DNA from: an uncultured Lachnospiraceae bacterium
GTDB lineage: Bacteria; Bacillota; Clostridia; Lachnospirales; Lachnospiraceae
Assembly (NCBI GenBank): GCA_902794095.1
Contig: CADBFZ010000002.1
Coordinates: 62,001 to 126,000, forward strand
Direction of reading: 5' to 3'
Length of the DNA stretch: 64,000 bases
Part shown: piece after piece, positions 1 to 7,364 of the stretch
Position numbering within the stretch: position 1 is the first letter of the stretch
How the letters are laid out: each line of letters opens with the position of its first letter
Notes under the pieces: generated by a model
What the model was told of the DNA's origin: nothing
Database searches by the model: none
What the model saw: the letters and a program-made list of their open reading frames with translations, nothing else
Translations under genes and position numbers: made by a program

Positions 1-1103
1 CGGTACTGAAAAAAGAAATAATCGACCTCGGATATGAGGTTACCGGTGTATCCGACGGAAGGGTGACCTTTGAGGGCGATGCCGAGGCTATCGCCAGGGT
101 CAATATAGGCTCAAGAACTGCAGAAAGGCTGCTTATCAAGGCAGCCTCTTTTAAGGCATGTACTTTTGAGGAGCTTTTTGAGGGAGTAAAGGCCGTTCGC
201 TGGGAGGAATATATCCCCAAGGACGGTAAATTCTGGGTTGCCAAGGCATCCAGCGTTAAGTCACAGCTTTTCAGCCCTTCGGATATCCAGTCCATCGTCA
301 AAAAGGCCATGGTAGAAGAGCTTAAAGAGGTTTATCACACCGATTGGTTTTCCGAAGACGGGGATTCTTTTCCTTTCAGGGTATTTATCATGAAAGATGA
401 AGTAACCATCGGACTTGATACTACCGGTGATTCGCTTCATAAGAGAGGCTACAGAAAGCTCACAGCCAAGGCTCCAATTGCGGAAAATCTTGCTGCGGGT
501 CTTATTTCCCTGACTCCCTGGAGAGCGGACAGGATCTTAGTCGATCCTTTTTGCGGAAGCGGAACCATCCCCATTGAAGCTGCCATGATCGCTGCAAATA
601 TGGCGCCCGGAATGAACAGATTCTTTAATGCATGCTCCTGGGAGCATCTTATTCCTAAGAAGATCTGGAATGATGCCTATGAAGAGGCAAGGGATCTGGT
701 TCAGATCGTTAAAGATACCGATATTCAGGGCTATGATATCGATGAAGAGATGGTAAGCATCGCCAGGAAAAATGCCAAGGATGCGGGCGTAGATTCCATG
801 ATCCACTTTCAGGCAAGGGATGTTGCCAATCTTTCCCATCCCAAAAAGTACGGATTTATCATAACAAACCCTCCTTACGGTGAAAGACTCATGGATAAGG
901 AAGCGGTTGCGGATATTTACAGAACCCTGGGCGAGAGATATAAGGCTCTGGACAGCTGGAGCATGTATATCATAAGTTCATACGAGAGGGTTCAGAACGA
1001 TGTCGGCAAGAAGGCCGATAAGAACCGTAAGATCTACAACGGGATGATGAAGACATATTATTACGAATTCAGGGGACCCAAGCCCCCTTCAAGGAAGAAA
1101 TAA
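1..1103 (+). CDS. THUMP-domain class I SAM-dependent RNA methyltransferase (RlmL/YpsC type), 5' partial
   Basis: The reading frame is open from the left edge, so the true start lies outside the window. It codes for a THUMP-containing methyltransferase of the RlmL/YpsC family, which transfers a methyl group from S-adenosylmethionine to the N2 of a guanine in 23S rRNA. The N-terminal part seen here fits the end of a THUMP domain. It is followed by a Rossmann fold with a SAM-binding stretch DPFCGSGTIPIEAA and the catalytic NPPYGERL motif typical of N2-guanine or N6-adenine methyltransferases. The stop abuts the ATG of the next gene, which suggests one operon. The family is clear; the exact target base is inferred from the family. 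Confidence 0.9.
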   Translation, partial: VLKKEIIDLGYEVTGVSDGRVTFEGDAEAIARVNIGSRTAERLLIKAASFKACTFEELFEGVKAVRWEEYIPKDGKFWVAKASSVKSQLFSPSDIQSIVKKAMVEELKEVYHTDWFSEDGDSFPFRVFIMKDEVTIGLDTTGDSLHKRGYRKLTAKAPIAENLAAGLISLTPWRADRILVDPFCGSGTIPIEAAMIAANMAPGMNRFFNACSWEHLIPKKIWNDAYEEARDLVQIVKDTDIQGYDIDEEMVSIARKNAKDAGVDSMIHFQARDVANLSHPKKYGFIITNPPYGERLMDKEAVADIYRTLGERYKALDSWSMYIISSYERVQNDVGKKADKNRKIYNGMMKTYYYEFRGPKPPSRKK

Positions 1104-2198
1104 ATGTCAGCTTTAACCAAGCGTATTCCACTTGTAAAATACGCAGATCCTCAACTTAATGACAGGACTCCTCAGCTTCCCGGAAGAGCGTATACTTTCT
1201 TTTTCTGGGGACTGATTTTTGTGCTGTGCATGGGAGTTTGCGTATATTATTCCATGACCAAACCCGTGGTCATCACCAGTGCGAATTTCAGCGAAGCGGC
1301 GCTTTATGACATAAATGAAGCGGTTCCTTTGTCACTTTCGGGAACGTCACCTTCGGGAAGCGTTGTTTTTACCGTCCCTGCAGGGGTTCAGGCATCTGAT
1401 ATAGTTACGGAAAACCTCTATAATGAGAGAAAATTCCTGATCCATATCAATACTGACTCGGATGTTTATTACGGATCGTTTACGGATTCGCGTGTTCCGG
1501 TTGATGCGGGAAGGATTAACGGGGACTCGAACCTGGTTAAGGGCATTTCGGTGGTGTATGACAAAACCGGCGCTCTCCTTATTTTTGAAATGAACCGTGT
1601 TTACGAATATTCCCTTACCATGGAGGAGAATGTGGTTACCATGGAAGCGGTTGCACCCGGAAGCCTTTATGATTATGTGGTTGTGCTGGATCCTTCGGGA
1701 AATGATGAGGCAGCAGGCGTATGTTCCGATGTTGCGGACAGATGTGCCCAGCTCCTTTATCAGGACGGTGTCAGGGTTTACCTGACTGATAATTCCCTGG
1801 AGACGGAGGATGCCATAACACCTAGCGAACTTATGGAAGAAACCGGCGCAGATATTTATATCGGACTTGATGTTTCTCATGACGGAGCCGTATATCACGG
1901 AATCCGCACCTATTACGACCCTTTGTATTACATTCCCGGTTTCGGAAGCGTTGAACTCAGTGAAACATGTCTGAACAACACGGCCATTGCCATTTCGAAC
2001 AGGGCTCTCGGAATCAGCGAAGCCCCTCAGGGAAATGTATTATATGAGATAAATGCTCCGGCAACGCTTTTGACCGTCGGAAATGCTGATAATCCCGACG
2101 AATATGCGCTTCTTACGGAGGATTCATACAGAGACCGGCTGGCGAGCGGCTTGTATCAGGCTGTTTTGGAAGCTGCCGGAAAAATGGGAGAGGTTTAA
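1104..2198 (+). CDS. Membrane-anchored amidase_3-fold protein, probably catalytically dead
   Basis: A single membrane helix at about residues 31-50 anchors a 364-residue protein with its bulk outside the cell. The C-terminal half (about 190-360) follows the N-acetylmuramoyl-L-alanine amidase (Amidase_3) fold, including a final PDEYALLTEDSYRDRLASGL stretch like that of real amidases. The zinc ligands are gone: the usual DPGHGG reads DPSGND (196-201), the SIHAN position reads GLDVS (about 254-258), and the glutamate of VEVGF is a threonine (TLLTVGN, 321-327). I therefore read it as a pseudoenzyme, perhaps a wall-binding or regulatory protein. It starts directly at the stop of the methyltransferase gene and ends directly before rdgB. 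The fold assignment is inferred from motif order and could be refuted by a profile search. Confidence 0.65.
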   Translation: MSALTKRIPLVKYADPQLNDRTPQLPGRAYTFFFWGLIFVLCMGVCVYYSMTKPVVITSANFSEAALYDINEAVPLSLSGTSPSGSVVFTVPAGVQASDIVTENLYNERKFLIHINTDSDVYYGSFTDSRVPVDAGRINGDSNLVKGISVVYDKTGALLIFEMNRVYEYSLTMEENVVTMEAVAPGSLYDYVVVLDPSGNDEAAGVCSDVADRCAQLLYQDGVRVYLTDNSLETEDAITPSELMEETGADIYIGLDVSHDGAVYHGIRTYYDPLYYIPGFGSVELSETCLNNTAIAISNRALGISEAPQGNVLYEINAPATLLTVGNADNPDEYALLTEDSYRDRLASGLYQAVLEAAGKMGEV

Positions 2199-2789
2199 AT
2201 GAAAAGACTTGTTTTTGCAACCGGTAACATGGGTAAAATGCGTGAGATTCGCGAGATCATGGAAGGCTCCGGCTACGAGATCCTTTCAATGAAGGAAGCG
2301 GGAGTGGACCCCGAAATCGTTGAAGACGGTACTACTTTTGAGGAAAATGCCATGATCAAGGCAAGAGCCGTACACGCGCTTCTTCCCGATTCCATAGTAC
2401 TTGCCGACGATTCGGGACTTGTGGTTGATGCACTTAACGGAGAGCCCGGCATTTACTCTGCAAGATATCTCGGCGAGGATACACCCTATACCGTCAAAAA
2501 TAATGAGATTATCAAACGTCTTGAGGGAGTTCCCGATGAAAAGAGAACAGCCAGATTCGTCTGCGCAATAGCAGCAGTCCTCCCCGACGGAACCGAAAAG
2601 GTCGTAAGAGAGACCGTTGAAGGCCGTATCGGCTATGAGGAAAAGGGAGAGTACGGATTCGGATATGATCCTATTTTCTACTGCCCCGAAATCGGATGTA
2701 ACACGGGAGAAATCCCCGAGATTGAGAAGAATAAGATCTCTCACAGGGGCAAGGCCCTCAGAAAGATGAGAACGGAGTTGTTTGATTGA
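2199..2789 (+). CDS. rdgB: XTP/dITP diphosphatase (RdgB/HAM1 family)
   Basis: Hydrolyses non-canonical purine nucleoside triphosphates (XTP, dITP, ITP) to monophosphate and pyrophosphate, keeping them out of DNA and RNA. The 196-residue length is normal for the family. The N-terminal FATGNMGKMREI substrate-binding motif, ADDSGLVVDALNGEPGIYSARY and the late GFGYDPIF and SHRGKAL motifs are all present. Its ATG follows the upstream stop without a gap, and its TGA overlaps the TTG start of the next gene by four bases, so the two are translationally coupled. An rdgB-yfcE pair is common in clostridia. Confidence 0.96.
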   Translation: MKRLVFATGNMGKMREIREIMEGSGYEILSMKEAGVDPEIVEDGTTFEENAMIKARAVHALLPDSIVLADDSGLVVDALNGEPGIYSARYLGEDTPYTVKNNEIIKRLEGVPDEKRTARFVCAIAAVLPDGTEKVVRETVEGRIGYEEKGEYGFGYDPIFYCPEIGCNTGEIPEIEKNKISHRGKALRKMRTELFD

Positions 2790-3283
2790 ATAAAGCACTT
2801 GTTGTGAGTGATACTCACGGAAATAACGAAAATCTGCATAAAGTACTGAAAATGCATCCCGATGCTAAGTGTCTGATTCATTGCGGGGATGTTGAAGCAG
2901 GTGAAGATGACATCAGATGCAGGGTTAAGATCCCTGTGTATATGGTTGCCGGAAACTGTGACTATTTCAATGCACTGCCCAGAGAACTGGAAGAGAACGT
3001 ATTCGGACATAAGATCTTCGTAACCCACGGACATCTCTACAGCGTCAGCGTATCGACTGAAGTTTTAAGGCAGGAAGCCGAAAGCCGCGGATGTGATGTA
3101 GCATTTTTCGGACATACACACAGACCCACAGTAAGCTATTCCGAAGGCTGCACCGTGGTTAATCCCGGTTCCTTATCCTATCCCAGACAGGATGGCAGAA
3201 AGCCCAGCTACCTTATATGGGAGCAGGACGATAAGGGACAGGATCATTTCACCGTAGCGTATCTTGACGATGGCATGATATAA
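2786..3283 (+). CDS. yfcE: YfcE/MJ0936-type metallophosphoesterase
   Basis: A small (165-residue) calcineurin-like phosphodiesterase. The dinuclear metal motifs are visible in order: VVSDTHGN, HCGDVE, AGNCD, VTHGH and FGHTHRP. Family members cleave phosphodiesters such as bis-pNPP in vitro; the physiological substrate is not established. Translation starts at a TTG that overlaps the rdgB stop, giving the sequence MNKALVV; no ATG lies nearby in frame. A palindromic repeat starts four bases after the stop. Confidence 0.93.
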   Translation: MNKALVVSDTHGNNENLHKVLKMHPDAKCLIHCGDVEAGEDDIRCRVKIPVYMVAGNCDYFNALPRELEENVFGHKIFVTHGHLYSVSVSTEVLRQEAESRGCDVAFFGHTHRPTVSYSEGCTVVNPGSLSYPRQDGRKPSYLIWEQDDKGQDHFTVAYLDDGMI

Positions 3284-3287
3284 AAAA

Positions 3288-3313
3288 GTGACAAGGGGCG
3301 TACCCCTTGTCAC
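3288..3313. repeat. Palindromic repeat, divergent copy (GTGACAAGGGG / CCCCTTGTCAC)
   Basis: An 11-bp perfect inverted repeat with a four-base loop lies just after the yfcE stop. It has the same overall form as the GTGACACGGGGTC palindromes at 36862, 45726 and 23445, with altered stem bases kept paired. It may end the upstream operon, although no strong T tract follows. Confidence 0.7.
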
Positions 3314-3346
3314 ATAAGCGAATAATTGATAATATTGTTAAAGTTT

Positions 3347-3421
3347 CGGGGTGTGGCTCAGCTTGGCTAGAGTACCTGGTTTGGGACCAGGGGGTCGCAG
3401 GTTCGAATCCTGTCACCCCGA
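3347..3421 (+). tRNA. tRNA-Pro (anticodon UGG)
   Basis: A full cloverleaf can be folded: acceptor stem CGGGGTG pairs with CACCCCG, the anticodon stem CCTGG pairs with CCAGG, and the loop TTTGGGA carries anticodon TGG at the centre. The T arm holds GGTTCGAATCC. The CGGGG acceptor start is usual for bacterial proline tRNA. CCA is not encoded. The T arm and everything downstream to 3490 is repeated at 5626, so this gene is the attachment site of the adjoining cassettes. Confidence 0.96.
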
Positions 3422-3490
3422 TTAAATTAGAACCTCTTTGCAAAGGAGACGCTACTCCGAGCAATAGAGGTTCTTTTAATCGGGGTGACA
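3400..3490 (+). repeat. Direct repeat A1: tRNA-Pro 3' end plus hairpin (left attachment site)
   Basis: These 91 bases match 5626-5716 with a single difference (A at 3442, G at 5668). The repeat begins in the T arm of the tRNA and contains a long imperfect palindrome: CACCCCGATTAAA at its left pairs with TTTAATCGGGGTG at its right, and AGAACCTCT pairs with AGAGGTTCT inside. The inner hairpin followed by TTTT probably also serves as the tRNA terminator. The repeat marks the left end of an inserted segment. Confidence 0.88.
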
Positions 3491-3669
3491 TCACCCACGC
3501 CCCTAGGTCGTGTCGACCTCTGCGCGTTTAGGGGCTCTTATTCTCGAGTGAAGTTTACAGAAAAAGTGCTGTATAATTCATCTACAAATTATGTTGCAAA
3601 AGTCTGCGCGATATATTACGATTATTTTGAACAATACTTATTGGCTCTATAAACACAAGGAGGTTTGAT

Positions 3670-3924
3670 ATGCCTACTATCATGCCTGTTTCAGAACTTA
3701 GAAACTACACGAATGTTGTTAAAAATGTTAAATATGGAAGCCGAGTTTATCTGACTAAAAATGGATACGATCAGATAACTATGATCAATTCCAAGGAACT
3801 TGATGAATTAGAAAGACAGCTGGCCTTGTATAAGTTCAAGCTTGAAATGGAGAAGGGCGAACGCTCCATTCTTGAAGAGGGTACGATTTCATCCAAAGAC
3901 CTAAAGAAGGAGCTTGGTATCTGA
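3670..3924 (+). CDS. Phd/YefM-family antitoxin
   Basis: An 84-residue antitoxin of the Phd/YefM family, expected to bind its own promoter as a dimer and neutralise the toxin encoded next. The N-terminal MPVSELRNYTNVVKNV stretch and the following LTKNGYDQITMI strand are typical; the charged C-terminal tail would wrap the toxin. A clear AAGGAGG site lies upstream of the ATG. A TATAAT box at 3572 may be its -10 element, without a good -35. Only three bases separate it from the toxin gene. It sits inside the tRNA-Pro cassette. Confidence 0.87.
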   Translation: MPTIMPVSELRNYTNVVKNVKYGSRVYLTKNGYDQITMINSKELDELERQLALYKFKLEMEKGERSILEEGTISSKDLKKELGI

Positions 3925-3927
3925 TTA

Positions 3928-4275
3928 ATGAAAAAGCTTGAATACTCACCTCTTGTTAGGAATAAATTGAAGTCTTTGAAAAAATGGTTGATTGAACATT
4001 TTGATGAAGAGACTTCTAATAACATTCTTACGGGAATAATATCGGATGCTGATCTGCTTTCAGATAATCCAAAGCTGGGAACAAATATATCTGAAATGTA
4101 CGATGTAGAAACGGAATATTGGTATCTGTTCACACATCAGCATTATTTAGTATACAGAATCGAACCCAAGAAAATCATAGTTGTTCAGATTTTTAATGAA
4201 AAAGAAGATTTTATGATGATTCTATTCGGAGTATCCGGAAGAACTCAGGAATCAATAGACTATTGGGGTGAATGA
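3928..4275 (+). CDS. RelE/ParE-superfamily toxin
   Basis: A 115-residue RelE/ParE-fold protein, the toxin partner of the upstream antitoxin. It opens with a beta strand (KLEYSPLVRNKLKSLKKWL), then two helices, and ends with the strand pattern YRIEPKKIIVVQIFNEKEDF seen in ParE/RelE proteins. Whether it acts on gyrase (ParE-like) or on ribosome-bound mRNA (RelE-like) cannot be decided from sequence alone; the long N-terminal helices lean towards ParE. It is followed by an intrinsic terminator at 4285. Confidence 0.8.
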   Translation: MKKLEYSPLVRNKLKSLKKWLIEHFDEETSNNILTGIISDADLLSDNPKLGTNISEMYDVETEYWYLFTHQHYLVYRIEPKKIIVVQIFNEKEDFMMILFGVSGRTQESIDYWGE

Positions 4276-4284
4276 TTTTTTTGT

Positions 4285-4316
4285 GGAGGAAATTGTGAAA
4301 TTTCCTCCGTTTTTTT
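4285..4316 (+). terminator. Intrinsic terminator after the Phd/ParE pair
   Basis: GGAGGAAATT pairs with AATTTCCTCC over a four-base loop, and a run of T follows. It closes the toxin-antitoxin unit before the chromate transporter genes. Confidence 0.88.
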
Positions 4317-4384
4317 AGAAAAATTCATCAAGAAATTATACTTATTCCAAATTGTTGATATATGTAAAAAGGATTTTTGAGATT

Positions 4385-4957
4385 ATGCCAATACTAATCG
4401 AACTATTCCTGACCTTCGCCAAGATCGGTTTATTTACCTTCGGCGGGGGATATGCGATGCTCTCGATTATTGAGAATATCTGTGTCGAACAGAAAAAGTG
4501 GATTACACATGACGAAATGATGAATATAACCGTAATCGCTGAATCAACTCCCGGGCCGATAGCGATTAACTGTGCTACGTATGTAGGTTACAAGAAAGGT
4601 AAGCTTCCCGGAGCGATTCTTGCAACACTTGGAGTGGCTGTGCCTTCATTCGTTATTATCTTTGCTATATCCATGTTTCTTGAAGGATTCTTAGAGATTA
4701 CATGGATTGCTCACGCATTTATGGGAATAAAGATTGCGGTGGGCATATTGATACTTGATGCGGCTATAAAGATGATCAAGAAGATGAAAAAGAAACCGTT
4801 TCAGATAGGTATTCTTTTGGCTTCCTTTGCCGTAATAATGCTTATAAATGTGCTGAAATTGCATTTATCATCGATAGTGGTGATGCTTAGTGCAGCGATT
4901 GTCAGCATTGCCTTCTTTCTTGCCCCAAAAGGACATGGAAAGGAGGGACAGTCATGA
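4385..4957 (+). CDS. Chromate transporter family protein, first half-length subunit
   Basis: A hydrophobic 190-residue protein of the CHR (chromate ion transporter) family, short-chain type, which works as a pair of homologous halves. The FAKIGLFTFGGGYAML and ESTPGPIAINCATYVGYK motifs are characteristic. I chose the ATG at 4385 because AAAAAGGA lies 11 bases upstream; an in-frame TTG at 4352 has no such site. Many members of the family are annotated for chromate by homology only, so the true anion is uncertain. Its stop overlaps the start of the second subunit (ATGA). Confidence 0.88.
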   Translation: MPILIELFLTFAKIGLFTFGGGYAMLSIIENICVEQKKWITHDEMMNITVIAESTPGPIAINCATYVGYKKGKLPGAILATLGVAVPSFVIIFAISMFLEGFLEITWIAHAFMGIKIAVGILILDAAIKMIKKMKKKPFQIGILLASFAVIMLINVLKLHLSSIVVMLSAAIVSIAFFLAPKGHGKEGQS

Positions 4958-5517
4958 TATATTTAGATCTTCTGATAGGCTTTTTGGAAGTGGGGCTGTT
5001 TTCTTTTGGCGGAGCATATGCTGCAATACCGCTGATCAGAGATGTGGTTTTGGCGCACGAATGGCTGGATGATGAGATGCTTTCGTATATGATAGCGGTA
5101 AGTGAGAGCACGCCCGGCCCTATTATGGTGAATCTGGCCACTTATGTAGGTAGCAATAAGGGTGGTCTTCTTGGCGCAGTAATTGCCACTATGGCGGTAA
5201 TGCTTCCTGCGTTTCTCATCATTCTTTTTATTATGGTTTCGGCAAAGAGTCTTCTTAAGAATCCGTACGTACAGGCAGTGCTCAGGGGACTTAAGCCTTG
5301 CGTGATCGGCGTGATACTTGCAACCGGCGTATATATGATTATTGGCAATTGCTATGTGAAGACCGGGACCGGTATTGATATTACCGCACTCCTCATGACT
5401 TGTGGCCTTTCATTGATTTATTTTGGTTCAAGAAAGTTCATCAAAAAGGGTCTGTCACCCATCGGACTTATATGCCTTTCTGCTGTGGCCGGTGTAGCGG
5501 TTTATGGAATATTTTAA
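4954..5517 (+). CDS. Chromate transporter family protein, second half-length subunit
   Basis: A 187-residue partner of the preceding protein with the same repeated motifs (VGLFSFGGAYAAIPLI, ESTPGPIMVNLATYVG). The ATG overlaps the upstream stop by four bases, so the two are made together, fitting a heterodimeric short-chain CHR transporter. Both genes lie between the two copies of the tRNA-Pro repeat and are therefore cargo of the inserted cassette. The substrate is not evident. Confidence 0.88.
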   Translation: MIYLDLLIGFLEVGLFSFGGAYAAIPLIRDVVLAHEWLDDEMLSYMIAVSESTPGPIMVNLATYVGSNKGGLLGAVIATMAVMLPAFLIILFIMVSAKSLLKNPYVQAVLRGLKPCVIGVILATGVYMIIGNCYVKTGTGIDITALLMTCGLSLIYFGSRKFIKKGLSPIGLICLSAVAGVAVYGIF

Positions 5518-5539
5518 CTTTGCTACTATGTCAGAAATA

Positions 5540-5568
5540 ATATAAAAATCGTGTCTTTATCGTGTCTT
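5540..5568. repeat. Direct repeat B1 at the right end of cassette 1
   Basis: ATATAAAAATCGTGTCTTT here matches 6495-6513 at 18 of 19 positions, and CGTGTCTTT recurs within each copy. B1 follows the chromate genes and B2 follows mazF, so the order along the DNA is A1, cargo, B1, A2, cargo, B2. Confidence 0.6.
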
Positions 5569-5625
5569 TTTTTGTAGAGTCTCTTCCAAAGCATTGATTT
5601 TACCGGGTTTCTGAGAACCAACATT

Positions 5626-5716
5626 GGTTCGAATCCTGTCACCCCGATTAAATTAGAACCTCTTTGCGAAGGAGACGCTACTCCGAGCAATAGAGGTTCT
5701 TTTAATCGGGGTGACA
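5626..5716 (+). repeat. Direct repeat A2: second copy of the tRNA-Pro 3' end and hairpin
   Basis: Ninety of 91 bases match 3400-3490. Upstream of GGTTCGAATCC the sequence no longer resembles a tRNA, so this is a duplicated attachment site, not a tRNA gene. A third, shorter echo of the acceptor sequence (TAATCGGGGTG paired with CACCCCGATTA) lies at about 5768-5793. The remaining sequence to 5890 shows no convincing gene. Confidence 0.88.
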
Positions 5717-5890
5717 CCCACCCCGATCCACACGATTTGTCGAACTCGGCGACTTAGGGGCTTTTATAATCGGGGTGCCCCCCACCCCGATTACAGATAA
5801 AATGAAGCAGAAAAAGCTCTGGAGCCAAATTATGAGGTCATTTCTTATGTGGCCAGAAAATGAAATAACCAAGAGATTGCAGGTATAATG

Positions 5891-5914
5891 TGTATACTGT
5901 ATAATGTATATACA
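5891..5914 (+). promoter_or_regulatory. mazEF promoter -10 with palindromic operator
   Basis: TGTATA at 5891 and TATACA at 5909 form an inverted repeat around a TATAAT-like -10 box (about 5899-5904), 18 bases before the mazE start codon. MazE/AbrB-type antitoxins usually repress their own promoter, so this palindrome is a plausible operator. The role is inferred. Confidence 0.5.
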
Positions 5915-5931
5915 TTTGAGGAGGTGATTTC

Positions 5932-6174
5932 ATGGAACAGGTAGCAATAAGATCTTGGGGTAACAGCCAGGGAATACGCATCCCCAAGGACATTTTGGAT
6001 AAATTGCAGTTAAAGGTTTCTGATGTGCTGGATATAGAAATAGAAAACGACAGTATAGTACTTAGAAAGCAGTTTGTTCATAAATCTTTTGAAGAAAGGC
6101 TGGCAGAGTATAACGGCGAAATATCTGTTTGCGATTTTGATTGGGGCGAGCCGGCAGGGAGAGAGATTTTATGA
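5932..6174 (+). CDS. mazE: MazE-like antitoxin (SpoVT/AbrB fold)
   Basis: An 80-residue antitoxin with an N-terminal swapped-hairpin DNA-binding domain, recognised by the VAIRSWGNSQGIRIPKDIL stretch typical of MazE. The acidic C-terminal segment (FDWGEPAGREIL) would block the MazF active site. A GAGGAGGTG ribosome site precedes the ATG. The stop overlaps the start of the toxin gene (ATGA). The pair lies just to the right of the second tRNA-Pro repeat. Confidence 0.93.
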   Translation: MEQVAIRSWGNSQGIRIPKDILDKLQLKVSDVLDIEIENDSIVLRKQFVHKSFEERLAEYNGEISVCDFDWGEPAGREIL

Positions 6175-6482
6175 ACGAGTTTTATCAGGGCGATATTATA
6201 AAGATATCAGACTTTAAAAAACAGCTTTTTGTTATAGTCAGTAAGAATGCCTTTATAAAGGCAACCGGGATATTTCATGTATGCCCGTTACTCCCCGGAG
6301 TTCAGGCGGGTCCTATACATATTCAGATATGTGGGAAGAAGGGCGAATCGGGAACAGTGATCTGTGAACAGATAAAAGCTATTGACCCTAAAGCAAGAGG
6401 ATGCAATAGAGTGGATCTTCTTGCATATGAGGATATTATGAATGTATCCGATGTGATCCAAGGTATTTTTGAGTACGATTGA
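6171..6482 (+). CDS. mazF: MazF-like endoribonuclease toxin (PemK family)
   Basis: A 103-residue PemK/MazF-family toxin, expected to cut mRNA at short specific sequences when not bound by MazE. The start YQGDIIKISDFKKQ, the strand with KATGIFHVCPLL and the later GTVICEQIKAIDPKARG (a helix/strand region near the catalytic residues of MazF) fit the family. The ATG at 6171 overlaps the mazE stop; an upstream in-frame ATG at 6141 lies inside mazE and is unlikely. Repeat B2 starts 12 bases after the stop. Confidence 0.9.
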   Translation: MNEFYQGDIIKISDFKKQLFVIVSKNAFIKATGIFHVCPLLPGVQAGPIHIQICGKKGESGTVICEQIKAIDPKARGCNRVDLLAYEDIMNVSDVIQGIFEYD

Positions 6483-6494
6483 TAGCATTTTTAT

Positions 6495-6534
6495 ATATAA
6501 AGATCGTGTCTTTTCGTGACTTTGCCGTGTCTTT
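6495..6534. repeat. Direct repeat B2 at the right end of cassette 2
   Basis: Matches repeat B1 (5540) at 18 of 19 leading bases, then continues with further CGTGTCTTT-like units. It follows the MazEF pair in the same relative position that B1 holds after the chromate genes. Confidence 0.58.
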
Positions 6535-6587
6535 CGCGGTCATTTTACGATGATAATATACAATCGCTAGCTAATGCATAGTTTTTT

Positions 6588-6618
6588 AAGACTCCTCATT
6601 GAGGAGTCTTTCTTTATT
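6588..6618 (+). terminator. Intrinsic terminator downstream of the mazEF cassette
   Basis: AAGACTCCTC pairs with GAGGAGTCTT over a short loop, followed by TCTTT. It isolates the cassette region from the two-component genes. Confidence 0.75.
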
Positions 6619-6680
6619 ATGCATACATTCGAAATACATTTGTGTGATAATGTCTATATGTGCACAAACGGAGGATGTTT

Positions 6681-7364
6681 ATGATCGAGATATTGTTAAT
6701 CGAAGACGACCCGGATATCGCGGATAATCTGCAGGAATATCTGAGCAATACAAGCGGAGGCGAGTGGCGGATCCACATTTCCGACAACGGAGACGACGGA
6801 CTCGAACTTGCAACGCAGATGCTTTATTCACTGATCCTGCTGGATATCGGACTTCCGGAGCGCGACGGATTCGAGATATGCCGCTTATTAAGGCGCCACG
6901 GCATACAGACTCCCGTGATCTTCGTTACCGCAAGATATTCCGAAGAAGACGTTCTGAAAGGGTACGAATGTGGCGGAGACGATTACATCATCAAGCCCTT
7001 TTCGATGGCGCAGCTTGCCGCCAAGATCAAAGTATTTCTGAAGAGATACGGCGACAGCAGACCGGCTTGCATTAGTTATCTTGATCTGACTGCTGACAGA
7101 AAAGAAAGAAAAATCTGGCTGGGTGAAAAAGAGATTGCTCTTCAGCCCAGGGAATTTGATGTTCTCTTTTACCTGATGGAACATCCGGAGAGGCTTGTTT
7201 CCAAGGAAGAGCTCATTGCACGTGTGTGGGGTGCCGAAAGTGATGCACTTCCCCGTAATCTGGATAACCCGGTCAAAAACATCCGTAAAGAAATAGAAAC
7301 CTCCGAAGCTAAGATAGTCACGATCCGTGGCTATGGTTACAGACTGGAGACGAAAAATGGCTAA
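6681..7364 (+). CDS. OmpR/PhoB-family response regulator
   Basis: A 227-residue response regulator with an N-terminal receiver domain (acidic pair in LLIEDDPDI, phospho-acceptor Asp in LILLDIGLPERDGFE, conserved Lys in DDYIIKPFSM) and a C-terminal winged-helix domain (LQPREFDVLFYLMEHPERLVS and IVTIRGYGYRLE). It should bind DNA when phosphorylated by the adjacent kinase. The ATG at 6681 has GGAGGA just upstream; the longer GTG start at 6660 lacks this. Its last codons overlap the start of the kinase gene. Confidence 0.95.
   Translation: MIEILLIEDDPDIADNLQEYLSNTSGGEWRIHISDNGDDGLELATQMLYSLILLDIGLPERDGFEICRLLRRHGIQTPVIFVTARYSEEDVLKGYECGGDDYIIKPFSMAQLAAKIKVFLKRYGDSRPACISYLDLTADRKERKIWLGEKEIALQPREFDVLFYLMEHPERLVSKEELIARVWGAESDALPRNLDNPVKNIRKEIETSEAKIVTIRGYGYRLETKNG

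Noticed and set aside
3249..3531. Open frames across the tRNA-Pro 3' end on both strands (for example a product starting MSPRLKEPLLLG)
   Set aside because: They read through the tRNA and the attachment palindrome; such frames arise in many genomes from tRNA flanks and have no ribosome site.
5526..5717. Minus-strand frame over the second copy of the repeat
   Set aside because: It is the same repeat-derived frame as at 3249 and overlaps non-coding attachment sequence.
5810..5890. Short frame (MRSFLMWPENE) upstream of mazE
   Set aside because: It has only 18 codons and no ribosome site; it may be a gene remnant but cannot be supported.
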